Assembly (NCBI RefSeq): GCF_017948595.1
Contig: NZ_JAGFBV010000023.1
Coordinates: 1 to 64,000, forward strand
DNA from: Flavobacterium geliluteum
Lineage (GTDB): Bacteria; Bacteroidota; Bacteroidia; Flavobacteriales; Flavobacteriaceae
Length of the DNA: 64,000 nucleotides
Direction: 5' to 3'
Part shown: positions 51,773 through 60,049 of the stretch, in pieces
How positions within the stretch are numbered: the first letter of the stretch is position 1
Layout of the letters: every line of letters begins with the position of its first letter
Program-made: the position numbers and the translations under genes
Notes under the pieces: model-generated
Database searches by the model: none
What the model was told of the DNA's origin: nothing
Seen by the model: the letters and a program-made list of their open reading frames with translations, nothing else

Positions 51773-52009
51773 TTATCTTTTTAAAAATGTGTGTGGTGCA
51801 AATGCGCCTTTGATTAATCTGTTTCTTTGATGTTTTTTCATCAATAAATGGGGTGCTAATGCTCCTTTTATAAGCATTCCTCTTTTATTTTTTGGAATCA
51901 GTAAATGCGGGGCAACTGCCATTTTAATAGCATTCTTAAAATTGAATCTCTTAAAGAAACCTCGATTTAAACCCCCATTCAGCCCTGTTTGTTCTTCTAA
52001 TATTATCAT
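51773..52009 (-). CDS. Small basic protein with three APH repeats (78 aa)
   Basis: After ILEEQTGLNGGLNRGF, three similar units of about 19 residues contain (V/L/F)APH(L/T): KMAVAPHLLIPKNKRG, KGALAPHLLMKKHQRN and KGAFAPHTFLKR. The protein is very basic with no membrane span. A role in binding nucleic acid or membrane lipids is possible. The shared start with the following gene points to a common processing or targeting signal. Confidence 0.6.
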   Translation of the reverse strand: MIILEEQTGLNGGLNRGFFKRFNFKNAIKMAVAPHLLIPKNKRGMLIKGALAPHLLMKKHQRNRLIKGAFAPHTFLKR

Positions 52010-52020
52010 ACTCTTATTGT

Positions 52021-52716
52021 TTAAAAAGGAAATCTTCCTCTTGTAGCCTTACTACTTTTTTTGGTTGTTGTACTCCTTTTGGTTTTCCTTGTTGCACCTT
52101 TTAATCCCTTTTTTGGTACTGGACAATTAAGCCCGATGTGTGGCAATTTTAAACTCATAAAAACATCTTCTTTACTTGTATAATTTGGTTCTTTGTTACT
52201 CTGTACTGTGCCGTCAATTACACAATAGCCATCGTCCAGTTTTCCGCTTGTTTGATTATTCGGCACTACAACGTAAACATGGGTGTACAGCTTTGGATTA
52301 AAATTGGGCTGTTTGATTTGCCTGATGTAATGCTTAATCCCTAAATTCAGTAACACGCAACTGGCAAAAATCGAGTAGCTTTTACAATCAATTCCCTCTC
52401 TTCGGTTGAACCAACTATTAGCAGGGCTTCTTATATTTTGCGTCACTCCATCAGCCTGATACTGGATGTCGTAGAATAAGAAGTATTGTATCTTATCGCA
52501 CGTTTCTTTAATGGTTTCCCCTTTTAAAATCTGCGATAGTTTGGCTACCTGCTTATAAAAAGTCTTCGCCCAAACACTCATTATTGAAACCGAATAAAAT
52601 GTATCTCCCTTTTGAAGATTTACTTTTTGATTCTTTGGCTTTTCAATTAAATGGTTAAACTCATCTCCGTTTTTTATCCTGCGTTTTAGAATTGCGTTTA
52701 TCTCTTCTTTTGTCAT
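52021..52716 (-). CDS. Transglutaminase-like cysteine peptidase (231 aa)
   Basis: The transglutaminase-like catalytic triad is in place: Cys111 (REGIDCKSYS), His146 (LYTHVYVVV) and Asp168 (CVIDGTV). The C-terminal 35 residues are a Lys/Arg/Thr/Ser-rich tail. It is the first gene after a strong terminator, hence the likely start of the late or structural operon. It may process structural proteins, or act on cell wall peptides. No signal peptide. Confidence 0.78.
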   Translation of the reverse strand: MTKEEINAILKRRIKNGDEFNHLIEKPKNQKVNLQKGDTFYSVSIMSVWAKTFYKQVAKLSQILKGETIKETCDKIQYFLFYDIQYQADGVTQNIRSPANSWFNRREGIDCKSYSIFASCVLLNLGIKHYIRQIKQPNFNPKLYTHVYVVVPNNQTSGKLDDGYCVIDGTVQSNKEPNYTSKEDVFMSLKLPHIGLNCPVPKKGLKGATRKTKRSTTTKKSSKATRGRFPF

Positions 52717-52755
52717 TTCTAAATCCTGTAACTTTCTTTTACAAATCTTTGAAAT

Positions 52756-52787
52756 AAAAAACCTCCGTCAGGTTGATTGACGGAGGT
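52756..52787 (-). terminator. Strong terminator between early and late genes
   Basis: ACCTCCGTCA and TGACGGAGGT pair perfectly around a 7-base loop, and the minus strand then reads GGTTTTTTATT. It divides the replication and control genes (52.9-56.3 kb) from the structural and lysis genes. The 80 bp to its right hold two AATTGCAATT palindromes (about 52,818-52,850). Confidence 0.88.
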
Positions 52788-52870
52788 TAGCGGTGATTTC
52801 GATTGATTCAATCTAATTGCAATTGAATATTATAAGAATTGCAATTGTATAATAGCATAATTCGTTGCAA

Positions 52871-53119
52871 TCAATCATCTTCAATATAAAAGCCTACAGG
52901 TAAACCATATATAGCTACGAACTCTTCTAAAATATCGGGAGGTACTGTGTGCATCCCAATTGTATATTCACATTTTTCTAGCTCTTTTATTTTAGCTTCG
53001 ATTATAGTGTTTACAGCTTTTTTTATGGTGGCTTCACTCATCTTATTTTTTAAATACATACTTACCAGTTCTGATTTTGTGACAGCATTAGGCAATAACT
53101 TTTTTCCTTTTTTATTCAT
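52871..53119 (-). CDS. Small hypothetical protein (82 aa)
   Basis: Basic N-terminus, then a helical region with TKSELVSMYLKNKMSEATIK and an acidic C-terminus ending GLPVGFYIEDD. The middle could be a small DNA-binding fold, but no clear helix-turn-helix is seen. It is the last early gene before the strong terminator. Family unknown. Confidence 0.6.
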   Translation of the reverse strand: MNKKGKKLLPNAVTKSELVSMYLKNKMSEATIKKAVNTIIEAKIKELEKCEYTIGMHTVPPDILEEFVAIYGLPVGFYIEDD

Positions 53120-53129
53120 TTGAAGAAGA

Positions 53130-53324
53130 TTAAATATTCTTTCTCAGATCATTGATATGGAATAGAATTTTGAAAACTCTATCTTCTAAATATTTCAATA
53201 TTCTGTTTTGCCCATTAAGGATAAAATCCAAAAATTGCAATGGTGACGTTAGAATAATTGTAAAGCATAAAATAAGTGCAAATAAGTTGTAGCGAACTAT
53301 TTTAAGGCGGTTTATAAATTTCAT
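53130..53324 (-). CDS. Small membrane protein (64 aa)
   Basis: I place the start at the ATG at 53324, clear of the preceding gene. A hydrophobic span (about 12-30, FALILCFTIILTSPLQFL) is followed by a basic helix. Its place among replication genes suggests membrane attachment of the replication complex, but this is speculation. Confidence 0.5.
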   Translation of the reverse strand: MKFINRLKIVRYNLFALILCFTIILTSPLQFLDFILNGQNRILKYLEDRVFKILFHINDLRKNI

Positions 53325-53334
53325 TTGGTTAGTT

Positions 53335-53676
53335 TTAAATATTGACAAGTTTTTCGTGTAATAAATCGGAAGTTGTTTGCATCACAAATCTTTGTGATTC
53401 AGTTCTCTGTTCTCGTTCCCATTGGCAACAAAAGAGCAGTATGACCGATTGTGTAGGTGTTAGAATAATGTTTGTTACTAATTTTTTACTTTCAATTTTT
53501 GTTCTGAAAATAAAAAACATACTTTGGAGCGTATCGATTACAATAATATCATTGCAATACTTTTGATAATCATTGCAATTGGAAATATTATCTACTTTTT
53601 CTCTAATAAATTTCAGCAGTTCGGATTGTATAATCTCAATATCTACTATCTTGATTTTTTTTAAGGTTATTTTCAT
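53335..53676 (-). CDS. Hypothetical protein (113 aa)
   Basis: The ATG at 53676 gives a start 13 bp after the DnaC-like gene. The longer frame would overlap that gene by 35 bp. Mixed alpha/beta, with LKKIKIVDIEIIQSELLKF at the start and IVIDTLQSMFFIFRTKIES in the middle. There is no signal or membrane span. Family unknown. Position suggests a replication accessory. Confidence 0.58.
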   Translation of the reverse strand: MKITLKKIKIVDIEIIQSELLKFIREKVDNISNCNDYQKYCNDIIVIDTLQSMFFIFRTKIESKKLVTNIILTPTQSVILLFCCQWEREQRTESQRFVMQTTSDLLHEKLVNI

Positions 53677-53689
53677 AATGATATTTTTA

Positions 53690-54301
53690 TTATCGTTTGT
53701 CTCCAGTATTTTTGTCAAAGGCAATTAAGTTGAGCATTCCTCTCAATCTTGAACGAACTCGATTACCATAAGCTACTTCTATTTCGGAAGCTGATAAATT
53801 ACTTGTAATGTGGGTTTGTATTTTTTTGGACACAAATAGATCATATCTTGAAAGAATTATTTCTGCCATAACATTACACTCATTTCCAAAGTATTTTAAG
53901 TTTTTCTCAACACCCAAATCATCAAAACAATAATTCTTATATTCTGTTTGTGAATAGCTACCACGACTGTAACGATGGATAATTTCATAACCATCTTTGA
54001 TGAATTCAAAACTTATATCTCGACAAGTTTTTATATAAAATTTGTTGTTTGGTTGCGTTACATATTTCATCAATGTTATCAATGTTGTTTTGCCACAGCC
54101 TACCTGACCAGACAACAAAATTCCTTTGGTTAAGTCGATACCGAACTGCTTTGTCATAATCTCATCATTTAAAAAATAAGCGATTAATTTTGTGATGTTA
54201 GGAATGTCTTTTTCAAAGAATTGAAATTTTTCTCCATAATCTTTTTTGCCTTTTTGTTCCAACCAAGCTAGAATCTCTGGGTAATTGTATTGTGACTTCA
54301 T
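53690..54301 (-). CDS. DnaC/IstB-like AAA+ ATPase, probable helicase loader (203 aa)
   Basis: AAA+ motifs: P-loop GQVGCGKT at 65-72, Walker B CFDDLG at 125-130, sensor I in HITSNLSASE near 168, and an Arg-rich end (YGNRVRSRLRGM). DnaC-type proteins load the replicative helicase. The pair with the upstream DnaT-like gene is common on Bacteroidota mobile elements and phages. It gives the element its own replication start ability. Confidence 0.85.
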   Translation of the reverse strand: MKSQYNYPEILAWLEQKGKKDYGEKFQFFEKDIPNITKLIAYFLNDEIMTKQFGIDLTKGILLSGQVGCGKTTLITLMKYVTQPNNKFYIKTCRDISFEFIKDGYEIIHRYSRGSYSQTEYKNYCFDDLGVEKNLKYFGNECNVMAEIILSRYDLFVSKKIQTHITSNLSASEIEVAYGNRVRSRLRGMLNLIAFDKNTGDKR

Positions 54302-54312
54302 AGTTGATTATT

Positions 54313-55110
54313 TTACAATGGTTCTGCATAGTCCTTGTCTTCATTGGTTTGTAAATTATTGGCTCTTGATTGTTCTTTAATGGGGTTACTTTGTGGTAGA
54401 TTAATAGCAAATTTGGAAGTATTGAGTATCCAATTTCGAGCAGAAGCTTTCCAGTCAATCATCTTGGTTTTACCTCCAATTAGCCAACCATTACTGGTGT
54501 AGTAATTGAAAAATCGTTCAGCTTCAAATTCTGTATTCCTTTTGAAATTGAAATACTCTTTTACCAATTCTAAATTTGGATTTTCTTTTCTTTTAGCGGA
54601 ACTTTTTTTTTCTTTTTCCGAAGTGCTTAAAAAATCTTCATCATTTAAAATTTGAAAATTTGTATCTATAGATATGTTTTTATTGTTTTTATATGTTTGT
54701 TTATTATTATATATATGGGGTTCATTAACCTGTTCAGCAACCATAACAATAGCTTGTTCATTGATTGATTTTGTTGCGCTATTAGATGAACTGGTTATTG
54801 TTTTTTTAAACCAATTTCCATCTGATAGATTGTGGATGATAACCTCTGTGCCGGAATAAGGATTATACGACGGCAAATAGTCGATAAAACCAAGTTCTTG
54901 TAATTCTTTAATGCACTTGTGATAGGTAGCCTTAGAAGCAATTCTGCTAGCTTTCATCATTTCATCACGAGAAATTGCAATTGGATTTTTAAACCGATTT
55001 ACATTCCAACTTTGAAATAATGCCAAATACAAACTAATGTGGGTGGGATAAATGGTTTCTTCTATGGCTATTCGAGTGAAAAAGCCTGTTAGATGCTTAA
55101 TGTAATTCAT
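54313..55110 (-). CDS. Winged-helix replication protein, DnaT/DnaD-like (265 aa)
   Basis: The N-terminal winged helix (about 1-90) has HISLYLALFQSWNVNRF, AISRDEMMKASRIASKATYH and LGFIDY. A disordered linker follows (about 110-180). The C-terminal segment (about 190-235, EAERFFNYYTSNGW and WKASARNWI) resembles the DnaT/DnaD C-terminal DNA-binding part. It probably recruits the DnaC-like protein encoded 11 bp downstream. Confidence 0.72.
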   Translation of the reverse strand: MNYIKHLTGFFTRIAIEETIYPTHISLYLALFQSWNVNRFKNPIAISRDEMMKASRIASKATYHKCIKELQELGFIDYLPSYNPYSGTEVIIHNLSDGNWFKKTITSSSNSATKSINEQAIVMVAEQVNEPHIYNNKQTYKNNKNISIDTNFQILNDEDFLSTSEKEKKSSAKRKENPNLELVKEYFNFKRNTEFEAERFFNYYTSNGWLIGGKTKMIDWKASARNWILNTSKFAINLPQSNPIKEQSRANNLQTNEDKDYAEPL

Positions 55111-55124
55111 ATTTTAAGATTACA

Positions 55125-55409
55125 TTATTTGAAAAGAGTAGGTGTGGTAACTACTTTGTTACCATTTAGCACTTTATCAATATCTGAATGATTGTAGTAA
55201 ATAATTCCGCCAACTCTAGTGTGAGTAAGCGTTCCATTAATACGGAGGTTTTGTAGCGTACCCGGAGAAATGTTTAAAAGTCTACGGACTTCATTGGATT
55301 TGAGCCACTGTTTTGTTTGTAGGGGTTTTTGAATGAGTTCCTTCAAATCATTCAAAAGAAGACTTCTGAATTCGTTTAAGTCTTGAACGGTAATAACTTC
55401 GATTGCCAT
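55125..55409 (-). CDS. Excisionase-type MerR/HTH_17 DNA-binding protein (94 aa)
   Basis: A leading helix is followed by the winged helix-turn-helix WLKSNEVRRLLNISPGTLQ and GTLTHTRVGGIIYYNHSDI, the common Bacteroidota HTH_17 excisionase-like protein. Probably regulates excision and the start of the early operon. 14 bp upstream of the DnaT-like gene. Confidence 0.85.
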   Translation of the reverse strand: MAIEVITVQDLNEFRSLLLNDLKELIQKPLQTKQWLKSNEVRRLLNISPGTLQNLRINGTLTHTRVGGIIYYNHSDIDKVLNGNKVVTTPTLFK

Positions 55410-55496
55410 AACTTTAATTTTAGATTGTTATGGCGCAAATTTGTGAAGATTGAATTGTTTTGTTTCACAACGGGGTTCGTGTTGTGAACGATTTAA

Positions 55497-56345
55497 TTAA
55501 ATTATATCATCTGCATTATCCATACGTTTTATAAGCGTTTCATTTAATGAAGTAATAAATTTGGTTCGGTCTGTTTTACGAGTTCTGATTTCGAGGAAAG
55601 TACGACGATATTGACCTAAATCTATTTCAAAAATATGCTCAAAGTATTCAGCTATATCTTTTAAATCAACTGCGCCATTATTGAAAACTCCTTGCGAATG
55701 TAGCGCATACAAGAGTTCCGTTAATGAAACTTTCGGAGCTGTCCACGTTATTTTCACGTTCGGTTTGTGTTGTGATTTTTCATTATTGTCTTTATTTTCA
55801 ATCATAATTAATTGATTTTCTAAATACAATTGGATTAAGTCATTTGCTAAAATCTTGGCTACTTTAAAGTCGTGTGATGTTGCAAAGGTTTTATCAGCTT
55901 CAAAATAATAGCTATCCAACGAAAGTTTAATATCAAACTTCCCTCTCAAAAAATACTTATAATCTAAATAGATATTGCCCGACCTATAATATTTGTAAAA
56001 ATCTAATTCGTTATCAAAAAAAGCTTTCAACTTTATTAACTCGTTATTGTAATACTTTTTTAAAACTCTTGTTCCACCATTCGGCTTCTTCATTTCAATA
56101 TTAAAAATAGTATTGTAATAAATAACTTTAGATGTGAATTGAGGTTTTATTTCTTTAAAGAATTGTATCTCTTCTTCATCAGATTTAAAATTTGTTTTTT
56201 GAATTAATACTCTTAATTTTTCTTTTGAGTTTATGCTGATTTCGATAGCTTTCTCGCATTTTTTTATTGGATTATCAATTTCTAAATCTATAAAATTTAA
56301 TTGTTCATTAAGGTGGGAAAGGAGCAAATTTATTTTGAAATTCAA
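55497..56345 (-). CDS. RteC-domain protein (282 aa)
   Basis: The length and the alternating Lys/Ile-rich sequence with LYALHSQGVFNNGAVDLKDI and FEIDLGQYRRTFLEIRTRKT are typical of RteC. In CTnDOT, RteC activates excision genes. It lies 87 bp upstream of the excisionase-like gene on the same strand, as in other elements. Its presence ties the virus-like module to the control logic of Bacteroidota conjugative transposons, though no conjugation gene is here. Confidence 0.83.
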   Translation of the reverse strand: MNFKINLLLSHLNEQLNFIDLEIDNPIKKCEKAIEISINSKEKLRVLIQKTNFKSDEEEIQFFKEIKPQFTSKVIYYNTIFNIEMKKPNGGTRVLKKYYNNELIKLKAFFDNELDFYKYYRSGNIYLDYKYFLRGKFDIKLSLDSYYFEADKTFATSHDFKVAKILANDLIQLYLENQLIMIENKDNNEKSQHKPNVKITWTAPKVSLTELLYALHSQGVFNNGAVDLKDIAEYFEHIFEIDLGQYRRTFLEIRTRKTDRTKFITSLNETLIKRMDNADDII

Positions 56346-56464
56346 TTTATTTATTTTAAGGAAATTTTAATGTTACGATACGCTTGAGGTAATCCATTGA
56401 AGAAATTTAACCTAATTTGGTACGAGGTAAAGACGAGCATTTTGAAATTATGTTTACAATAAAC

Positions 56465-56494
56465 CCTTTTGCATGATTTTAACAATGCAAAAGG
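56465..56494. terminator. Hairpin between the aldolase operon and the RteC gene
   Basis: CCTTTTGCAT and ATGCAAAAGG pair around a 10-base loop. The T tract on the minus strand is weak (GGGTTTATTG), so this may be a modest terminator for the aldolase gene. Confidence 0.5.
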
Positions 56495-56535
56495 ATTTAA
56501 GGATTATAATTGTGGTCAATATTTCACTTAAAGTA

Positions 56536-57423
56536 TTAATTACTAATGCATTTCTTCAAAATCTGACTTAATTTTTCAACAGAAGGTTTATCAAGTTCAT
56601 TTAGTGGACTTCTTAAAAAACCACCGTTTTGACCTTGAATTTCTAATCCTGCCTTAATTGCTCTAGGTAAACCTGTTTCTACGATAAAACGTAATAAATC
56701 TAACTGCTTATAAAATATATTTTGAGCTTCTTTCAAATCGTTTTTTTGAATTGCATTAAATAAACTAATGTTTAATTCCGGAATTAAATTGGGAGCAGCA
56801 GTACACCAACCATTTGCACCAGCCGCGAATGCCGCCAAAGCGAGTGGATTAGAACCATTAAAGAATGCAACATCATCACCTAATTCATTCCTTAAAAAAT
56901 GCATTCGTTGAATATCACCCGTACTTTCTTTAATCATAGTAACATTAGGGATTTTTAGTAACCTCTTTAATAATGTAGTAGACATATCTACACCGCTGGT
57001 GGCTGGATTGTTGTAAGCCATAATCGGAATTCCAATGTTTTTAGCAACTGTATCATAATGTTTTACAATTTCATCATCAGAAAGTTTCCAATAGCTCATT
57101 GGAATAATCATAACAGCTGCTGCTCCTGCCTTTTCAGCAAATTTGGCATGATGTATTGTGCGCTCGGTTGTGAGATTTGAAACACCAACCAAAACAGGAA
57201 CTCGTCCAGCGACCTGCTGTATCGCAGCTTCTGTGACAGCTTCTTTTTCGTCATCATTTAAATAGGGCAATACACCAGTGCTACCCAATGGGGCAATTCC
57301 GTGAGAGCCATTGGTAACTAACTTCTCCACTAATGTTTTAAAAAGTGGTATGTCGACTTTCTCTGATGCGTCAAATGGTGTTATTGGATATGCAATGACA
57401 CCACTAAAAGGAACGTTTTTCAT
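56536..57423 (-). CDS. DapA/N-acetylneuraminate-lyase-family aldolase (295 aa)
   Basis: Class I aldolase of the DHDPS/NAL family: the strand-1 start FSGVIAYPITPF, the pyruvate carboxylate site GSTGV, YNNPATSG with the active-site Tyr (about 137) and the Schiff-base Lys in KESTGD (about 164). The canonical T-T after G is GSTG here, so the substrate is not certainly that of DapA. In a mobile cargo next to a cupin and MocR gene it more likely degrades a hydroxy- or keto-acid. 15 bp downstream of the cupin gene. Confidence 0.88.
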   Translation of the reverse strand: MKNVPFSGVIAYPITPFDASEKVDIPLFKTLVEKLVTNGSHGIAPLGSTGVLPYLNDDEKEAVTEAAIQQVAGRVPVLVGVSNLTTERTIHHAKFAEKAGAAAVMIIPMSYWKLSDDEIVKHYDTVAKNIGIPIMAYNNPATSGVDMSTTLLKRLLKIPNVTMIKESTGDIQRMHFLRNELGDDVAFFNGSNPLALAAFAAGANGWCTAAPNLIPELNISLFNAIQKNDLKEAQNIFYKQLDLLRFIVETGLPRAIKAGLEIQGQNGGFLRSPLNELDKPSVEKLSQILKKCISN

Positions 57424-57438
57424 TTTTCTAGTTTTAAA

Positions 57439-57900
57439 TTATAAGTCTCTTCCTTCTTCTTCTCTTAATGCCACACCTAAGTTTTGGAGTTGAGGGGCAT
57501 TTTCGCAAGCTAAATATTTAGCAGATTCTGTAGAACTCAGATTGCCATGTCTGTGCCAAGCCCATGATGGTATATAAACCGCATCGCCAGCTTTCCATTC
57601 TACTTTTTCATCTTCTATTTCAGTCCAGCCTGTACCCTCAATGACATATAGAACAGTTTCATAAGTATGTCTATGGCGATTAGTAGTTTGGTCAGGTAAT
57701 AGTCCTCCAATAGTCATACTGACATTTTTAGAAGGTAAATCGATAAAGAACACAGGATGTTTTCTTTCTGCCGAAAATTGATTGTGTACACCTTCATTTT
57801 CTACATTTCGATGAATTAGCTTAGAAGGTTTAATAAATGTTGGTCTTGCATAAGTTTCATGAAAGTCTTTAGAACTGAATTTTTTTTCATTTGTATCCAT
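57439..57900 (-). CDS. Cupin-domain protein (153 aa)
   Basis: The ATG at 57900 (MDTNEKKFSS) is preferred over the one at 57924. The cupin core has the metal site RHRHTYETVLYVIEGTGW and, in the second motif, AWHRHGN (about residues 75-130). Such proteins can be dioxygenases, isomerases or sensors; none is proven. It is the first gene of an operon with the aldolase and is divergent from the MocR regulator. Confidence 0.82.
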   Translation of the reverse strand: MDTNEKKFSSKDFHETYARPTFIKPSKLIHRNVENEGVHNQFSAERKHPVFFIDLPSKNVSMTIGGLLPDQTTNRHRHTYETVLYVIEGTGWTEIEDEKVEWKAGDAVYIPSWAWHRHGNLSSTESAKYLACENAPQLQNLGVALREEEGRDL

Positions 57901-57926
57901 AATAAAAAATTTAATATTGTGCATTA

Positions 57927-57995
57927 TTGCTTGACAAAAATAATTTACCTTTGGACTACTAATACAGTACAGAATTAAAAAATACAGATAGTCCA
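57927..57995 (+). promoter_or_regulatory. MocR promoter and TGGACTA/TAGTCCA operator
   Basis: A TTG at 57927-57929 and TACCTTTG at 57946-57953 fit a Bacteroidota promoter. The inverted repeat TGGACTA (57952-57958) / TAGTCCA (57989-57995) overlaps the -7 box and the leader. Two ATACAG direct repeats lie between. MocR proteins bind such mixed sites to control themselves and the divergent operon. ATAGTCCAG recurs at about 61,630. Confidence 0.55.
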
Positions 57996-57996
57996 G

Positions 57997-59415
57997 ATGC
58001 TAAGACCTTGGGAATTTCAAATAGAATTAAATTTAAGCTGTGAAAAAGCATTATATATCCAGATTGCTGATGCTATTATAGTAGCCATCAAGAAAGGAAA
58101 TTTAAAACAAGGTGATGCTTTACCTGGTAGTAGAACGCTTTCAAAAATAATTGGAGTTAATAGAAATACACTTATTCTAGCTATTGATGTTTTACTAGCA
58201 GAGGGATGGCTTATTTCTAAGGAAAGAGTAGGGATATTTGTTTCAGAAAATACATTCCTTGAAAACACATTTGAAAAAGATATAATTTCAAAAACGGAAA
58301 TTATAAATCTAAAAAGCAAACCCAATATTATATTTGATGATGGTCTACCTGATACTCAAATTGCACCCATAAAAGAATTAAGTAAATCGTATAAAGATAT
58401 ATTTAATAGAAAAGGAAAATGGCAATTAATGGGTTATAGTAATGAACTTGGTGATGAAGAATTTAGAAATGCAATTTGTCATATGCTTAATTTTAAACGA
58501 GGAATGAATTTAACTCATGATAATGTTTGTATTACAAGGGGTAGTCAGATGGCGATGTATTTGACTGCACATGTATTATTAGATACCGATAGCTATGTTC
58601 TTATAGAAAATCCTGGTTATAAGCCTGCTTGGGATGTATTTGAAAAGGCTGGAGCAAAATTACTCCCTTTAACGATCGAAAGAGATGGATTAAACATTGA
58701 TGAAGTTCATAGTTACTTAAAAAAATATGGTTTTAAAATAAAAGCAATTTATACTACACCACATCATCAATTCCCAACTACTGTAACTCTTAGCCTTGCT
58801 AAACGATTAGAACTGGTAGAATTATCTAATATTTGGGGTTTTACTATTATCGAAGATGATTACGATAACGAATTTCATTATGCAAACAGGCCGATTTTAC
58901 CTATCAGCAGTTTAGAAAATTTAAACAATTATGTTTATATTGGAACGTTCAGTAAAATAATAGCACCTGCTTTAAGAGTAGGCTTTATTGCAAGTTCTAA
59001 CAATTTAATAAATAAAGTAGGGAATTTAAGAAAAGTGATAGATGTCCAAGGTGATAATATTATGGAACAGGCACTTTTGCAGTTAATAAAAGACGGAGAT
59101 GTAAAAAGACATTTAAAAAAATCAACTGCCATCTATAAAAATAAAAGAGATGAATTTGATGTTCTGTTGAAATATTATTTAGAAGACAAAATAAGTTACA
59201 CTAAGCCCGAAGGAGGTTTAGCGTTTTGGGTTATTCCAAATAATGGTTTAAAAATTAATTCTATTTACAGTAATTTAATTAAAAGAGATGTGCAAATAAT
59301 CAATCCCGAAAGTTTTAGTTATAAAGAAACTATCAATGGTTTGCGACTTGGCTTTGGATCACTTACTAAAACCAGTCAAGAAAAGGGGTTAAAGGTATTG
59401 TCTGAAATTTTATAA
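57997..59415 (+). CDS. MocR/PdxR-type regulator: GntR HTH fused to PLP aminotransferase domain (472 aa)
   Basis: The N-terminal GntR winged helix (about 10-75) has ALYIQIADAIIVAIKKGNL and PGSRTLSKIIGVNRNTL. The fold-type I aminotransferase domain (about 100-472) has the PLP-binding Asp/Tyr (IIEDDYDNEF) and the Schiff-base Lys in GTFSKIIAPALRVGF (about 317). MocR proteins sense an amino-acid-like or PLP-linked metabolite. Divergent from the cupin-aldolase operon, hence probably its controller. Confidence 0.9.
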   Translation: MLRPWEFQIELNLSCEKALYIQIADAIIVAIKKGNLKQGDALPGSRTLSKIIGVNRNTLILAIDVLLAEGWLISKERVGIFVSENTFLENTFEKDIISKTEIINLKSKPNIIFDDGLPDTQIAPIKELSKSYKDIFNRKGKWQLMGYSNELGDEEFRNAICHMLNFKRGMNLTHDNVCITRGSQMAMYLTAHVLLDTDSYVLIENPGYKPAWDVFEKAGAKLLPLTIERDGLNIDEVHSYLKKYGFKIKAIYTTPHHQFPTTVTLSLAKRLELVELSNIWGFTIIEDDYDNEFHYANRPILPISSLENLNNYVYIGTFSKIIAPALRVGFIASSNNLINKVGNLRKVIDVQGDNIMEQALLQLIKDGDVKRHLKKSTAIYKNKRDEFDVLLKYYLEDKISYTKPEGGLAFWVIPNNGLKINSIYSNLIKRDVQIINPESFSYKETINGLRLGFGSLTKTSQEKGLKVLSEIL

Positions 59416-59571
59416 AGTATGTTCAGGACAATCAATTCTCAAATCGCTTATTTCGAGTTTTAATTGCATTATTTTACAAAAATGAGTATTAGCATCTTTT
59501 TTATAATGTAAACACGTATAACACATTCTCTGCGTTTTAATATAATTATTTTTGTTGAGATCTAAAACTAT

Positions 59572-60006
59572 TTACAATAAAGCCAAAAGTACTTCCTCTT
59601 TTATGTTTTTGGAAAATTTTCCAATTGAATTCTCTATTGGATAAGTAAAATTTTCCAACTTTTTACAGATTGATTCACCCTCGATTGTTAGTTTTAAATT
59701 ATAACTTCGTAAATCATTTAATTCCACAGATTTATGAACTAATCCTCTTAAAAAAAGCAATTTTACACTTTCGCTAATAGTTGCTTTAGTCATGTTAAAT
59801 TCTTGAGCTAAATGACTTATTTTGCATTTATTTTCCAGATGATAATTTAAAAAGATGAGTATCTGGATTTGAATAGGGCTTAGTGAATATTTCTTACTTT
59901 CGTCCCTTAATAAAACTTTAAATGACTCAGAAATTCTTTCTAATGCAACGACAATTTTATATTCAATTTTATTATTTTGCTGTTGTAAATTAAAAGGTGA
60001 ATTCAT
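59572..60006 (-). CDS. MarR-family transcriptional regulator (144 aa)
   Basis: The ATG at 60006 (MNSPFNLQQQ) is chosen. The longer frame would start at a TTG only 5 bp from the next gene. Winged helix: LSPIQIQILIFLNYHLENKC, ISHLAQEFNMTKATISESVK, then the wing with DLRSYNLKLT. MarR proteins respond to phenolics, oxidants or metals. It is the last gene of the heme-stress cluster and the best candidate to bind the palindrome before the thioredoxin-like gene. Confidence 0.86.
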   Translation of the reverse strand: MNSPFNLQQQNNKIEYKIVVALERISESFKVLLRDESKKYSLSPIQIQILIFLNYHLENKCKISHLAQEFNMTKATISESVKLLFLRGLVHKSVELNDLRSYNLKLTIEGESICKKLENFTYPIENSIGKFSKNIKEEVLLALL

Positions 60007-60049
60007 AAATATCTCAATAAAATTTCGCAAACAATCAAATACCAATTCT

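Larger units (their letters stand above)
41454..56345 (-). mobile_element. Virus-like module (candidate tailless provirus)
   Basis: About 26 co-directional, tightly packed genes, many with overlapping stop/start codons. They include control genes (RteC-like, HTH), replication genes (DnaT-like, DnaC-like), about a dozen small membrane or beta-rich proteins, and an endolysin-holin-spanin-like lysis cassette. No tail, portal, terminase or conjugation gene is recognised. The set resembles the organisation of small tailless dsDNA phages, but no capsid protein is proven from sequence. Confidence 0.55.

Noticed and set aside
54213..54458. 81-codon frame overlapping the DnaT- and DnaC-like genes
   Set aside because: It is embedded in two well-supported genes in a different frame and has no start or domain support.
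41454..56345. Ordinary tailed prophage
   Set aside because: No large terminase, portal, major capsid of the HK97 type, tape measure or tail gene could be recognised, and no gene is long enough for a tape measure protein.
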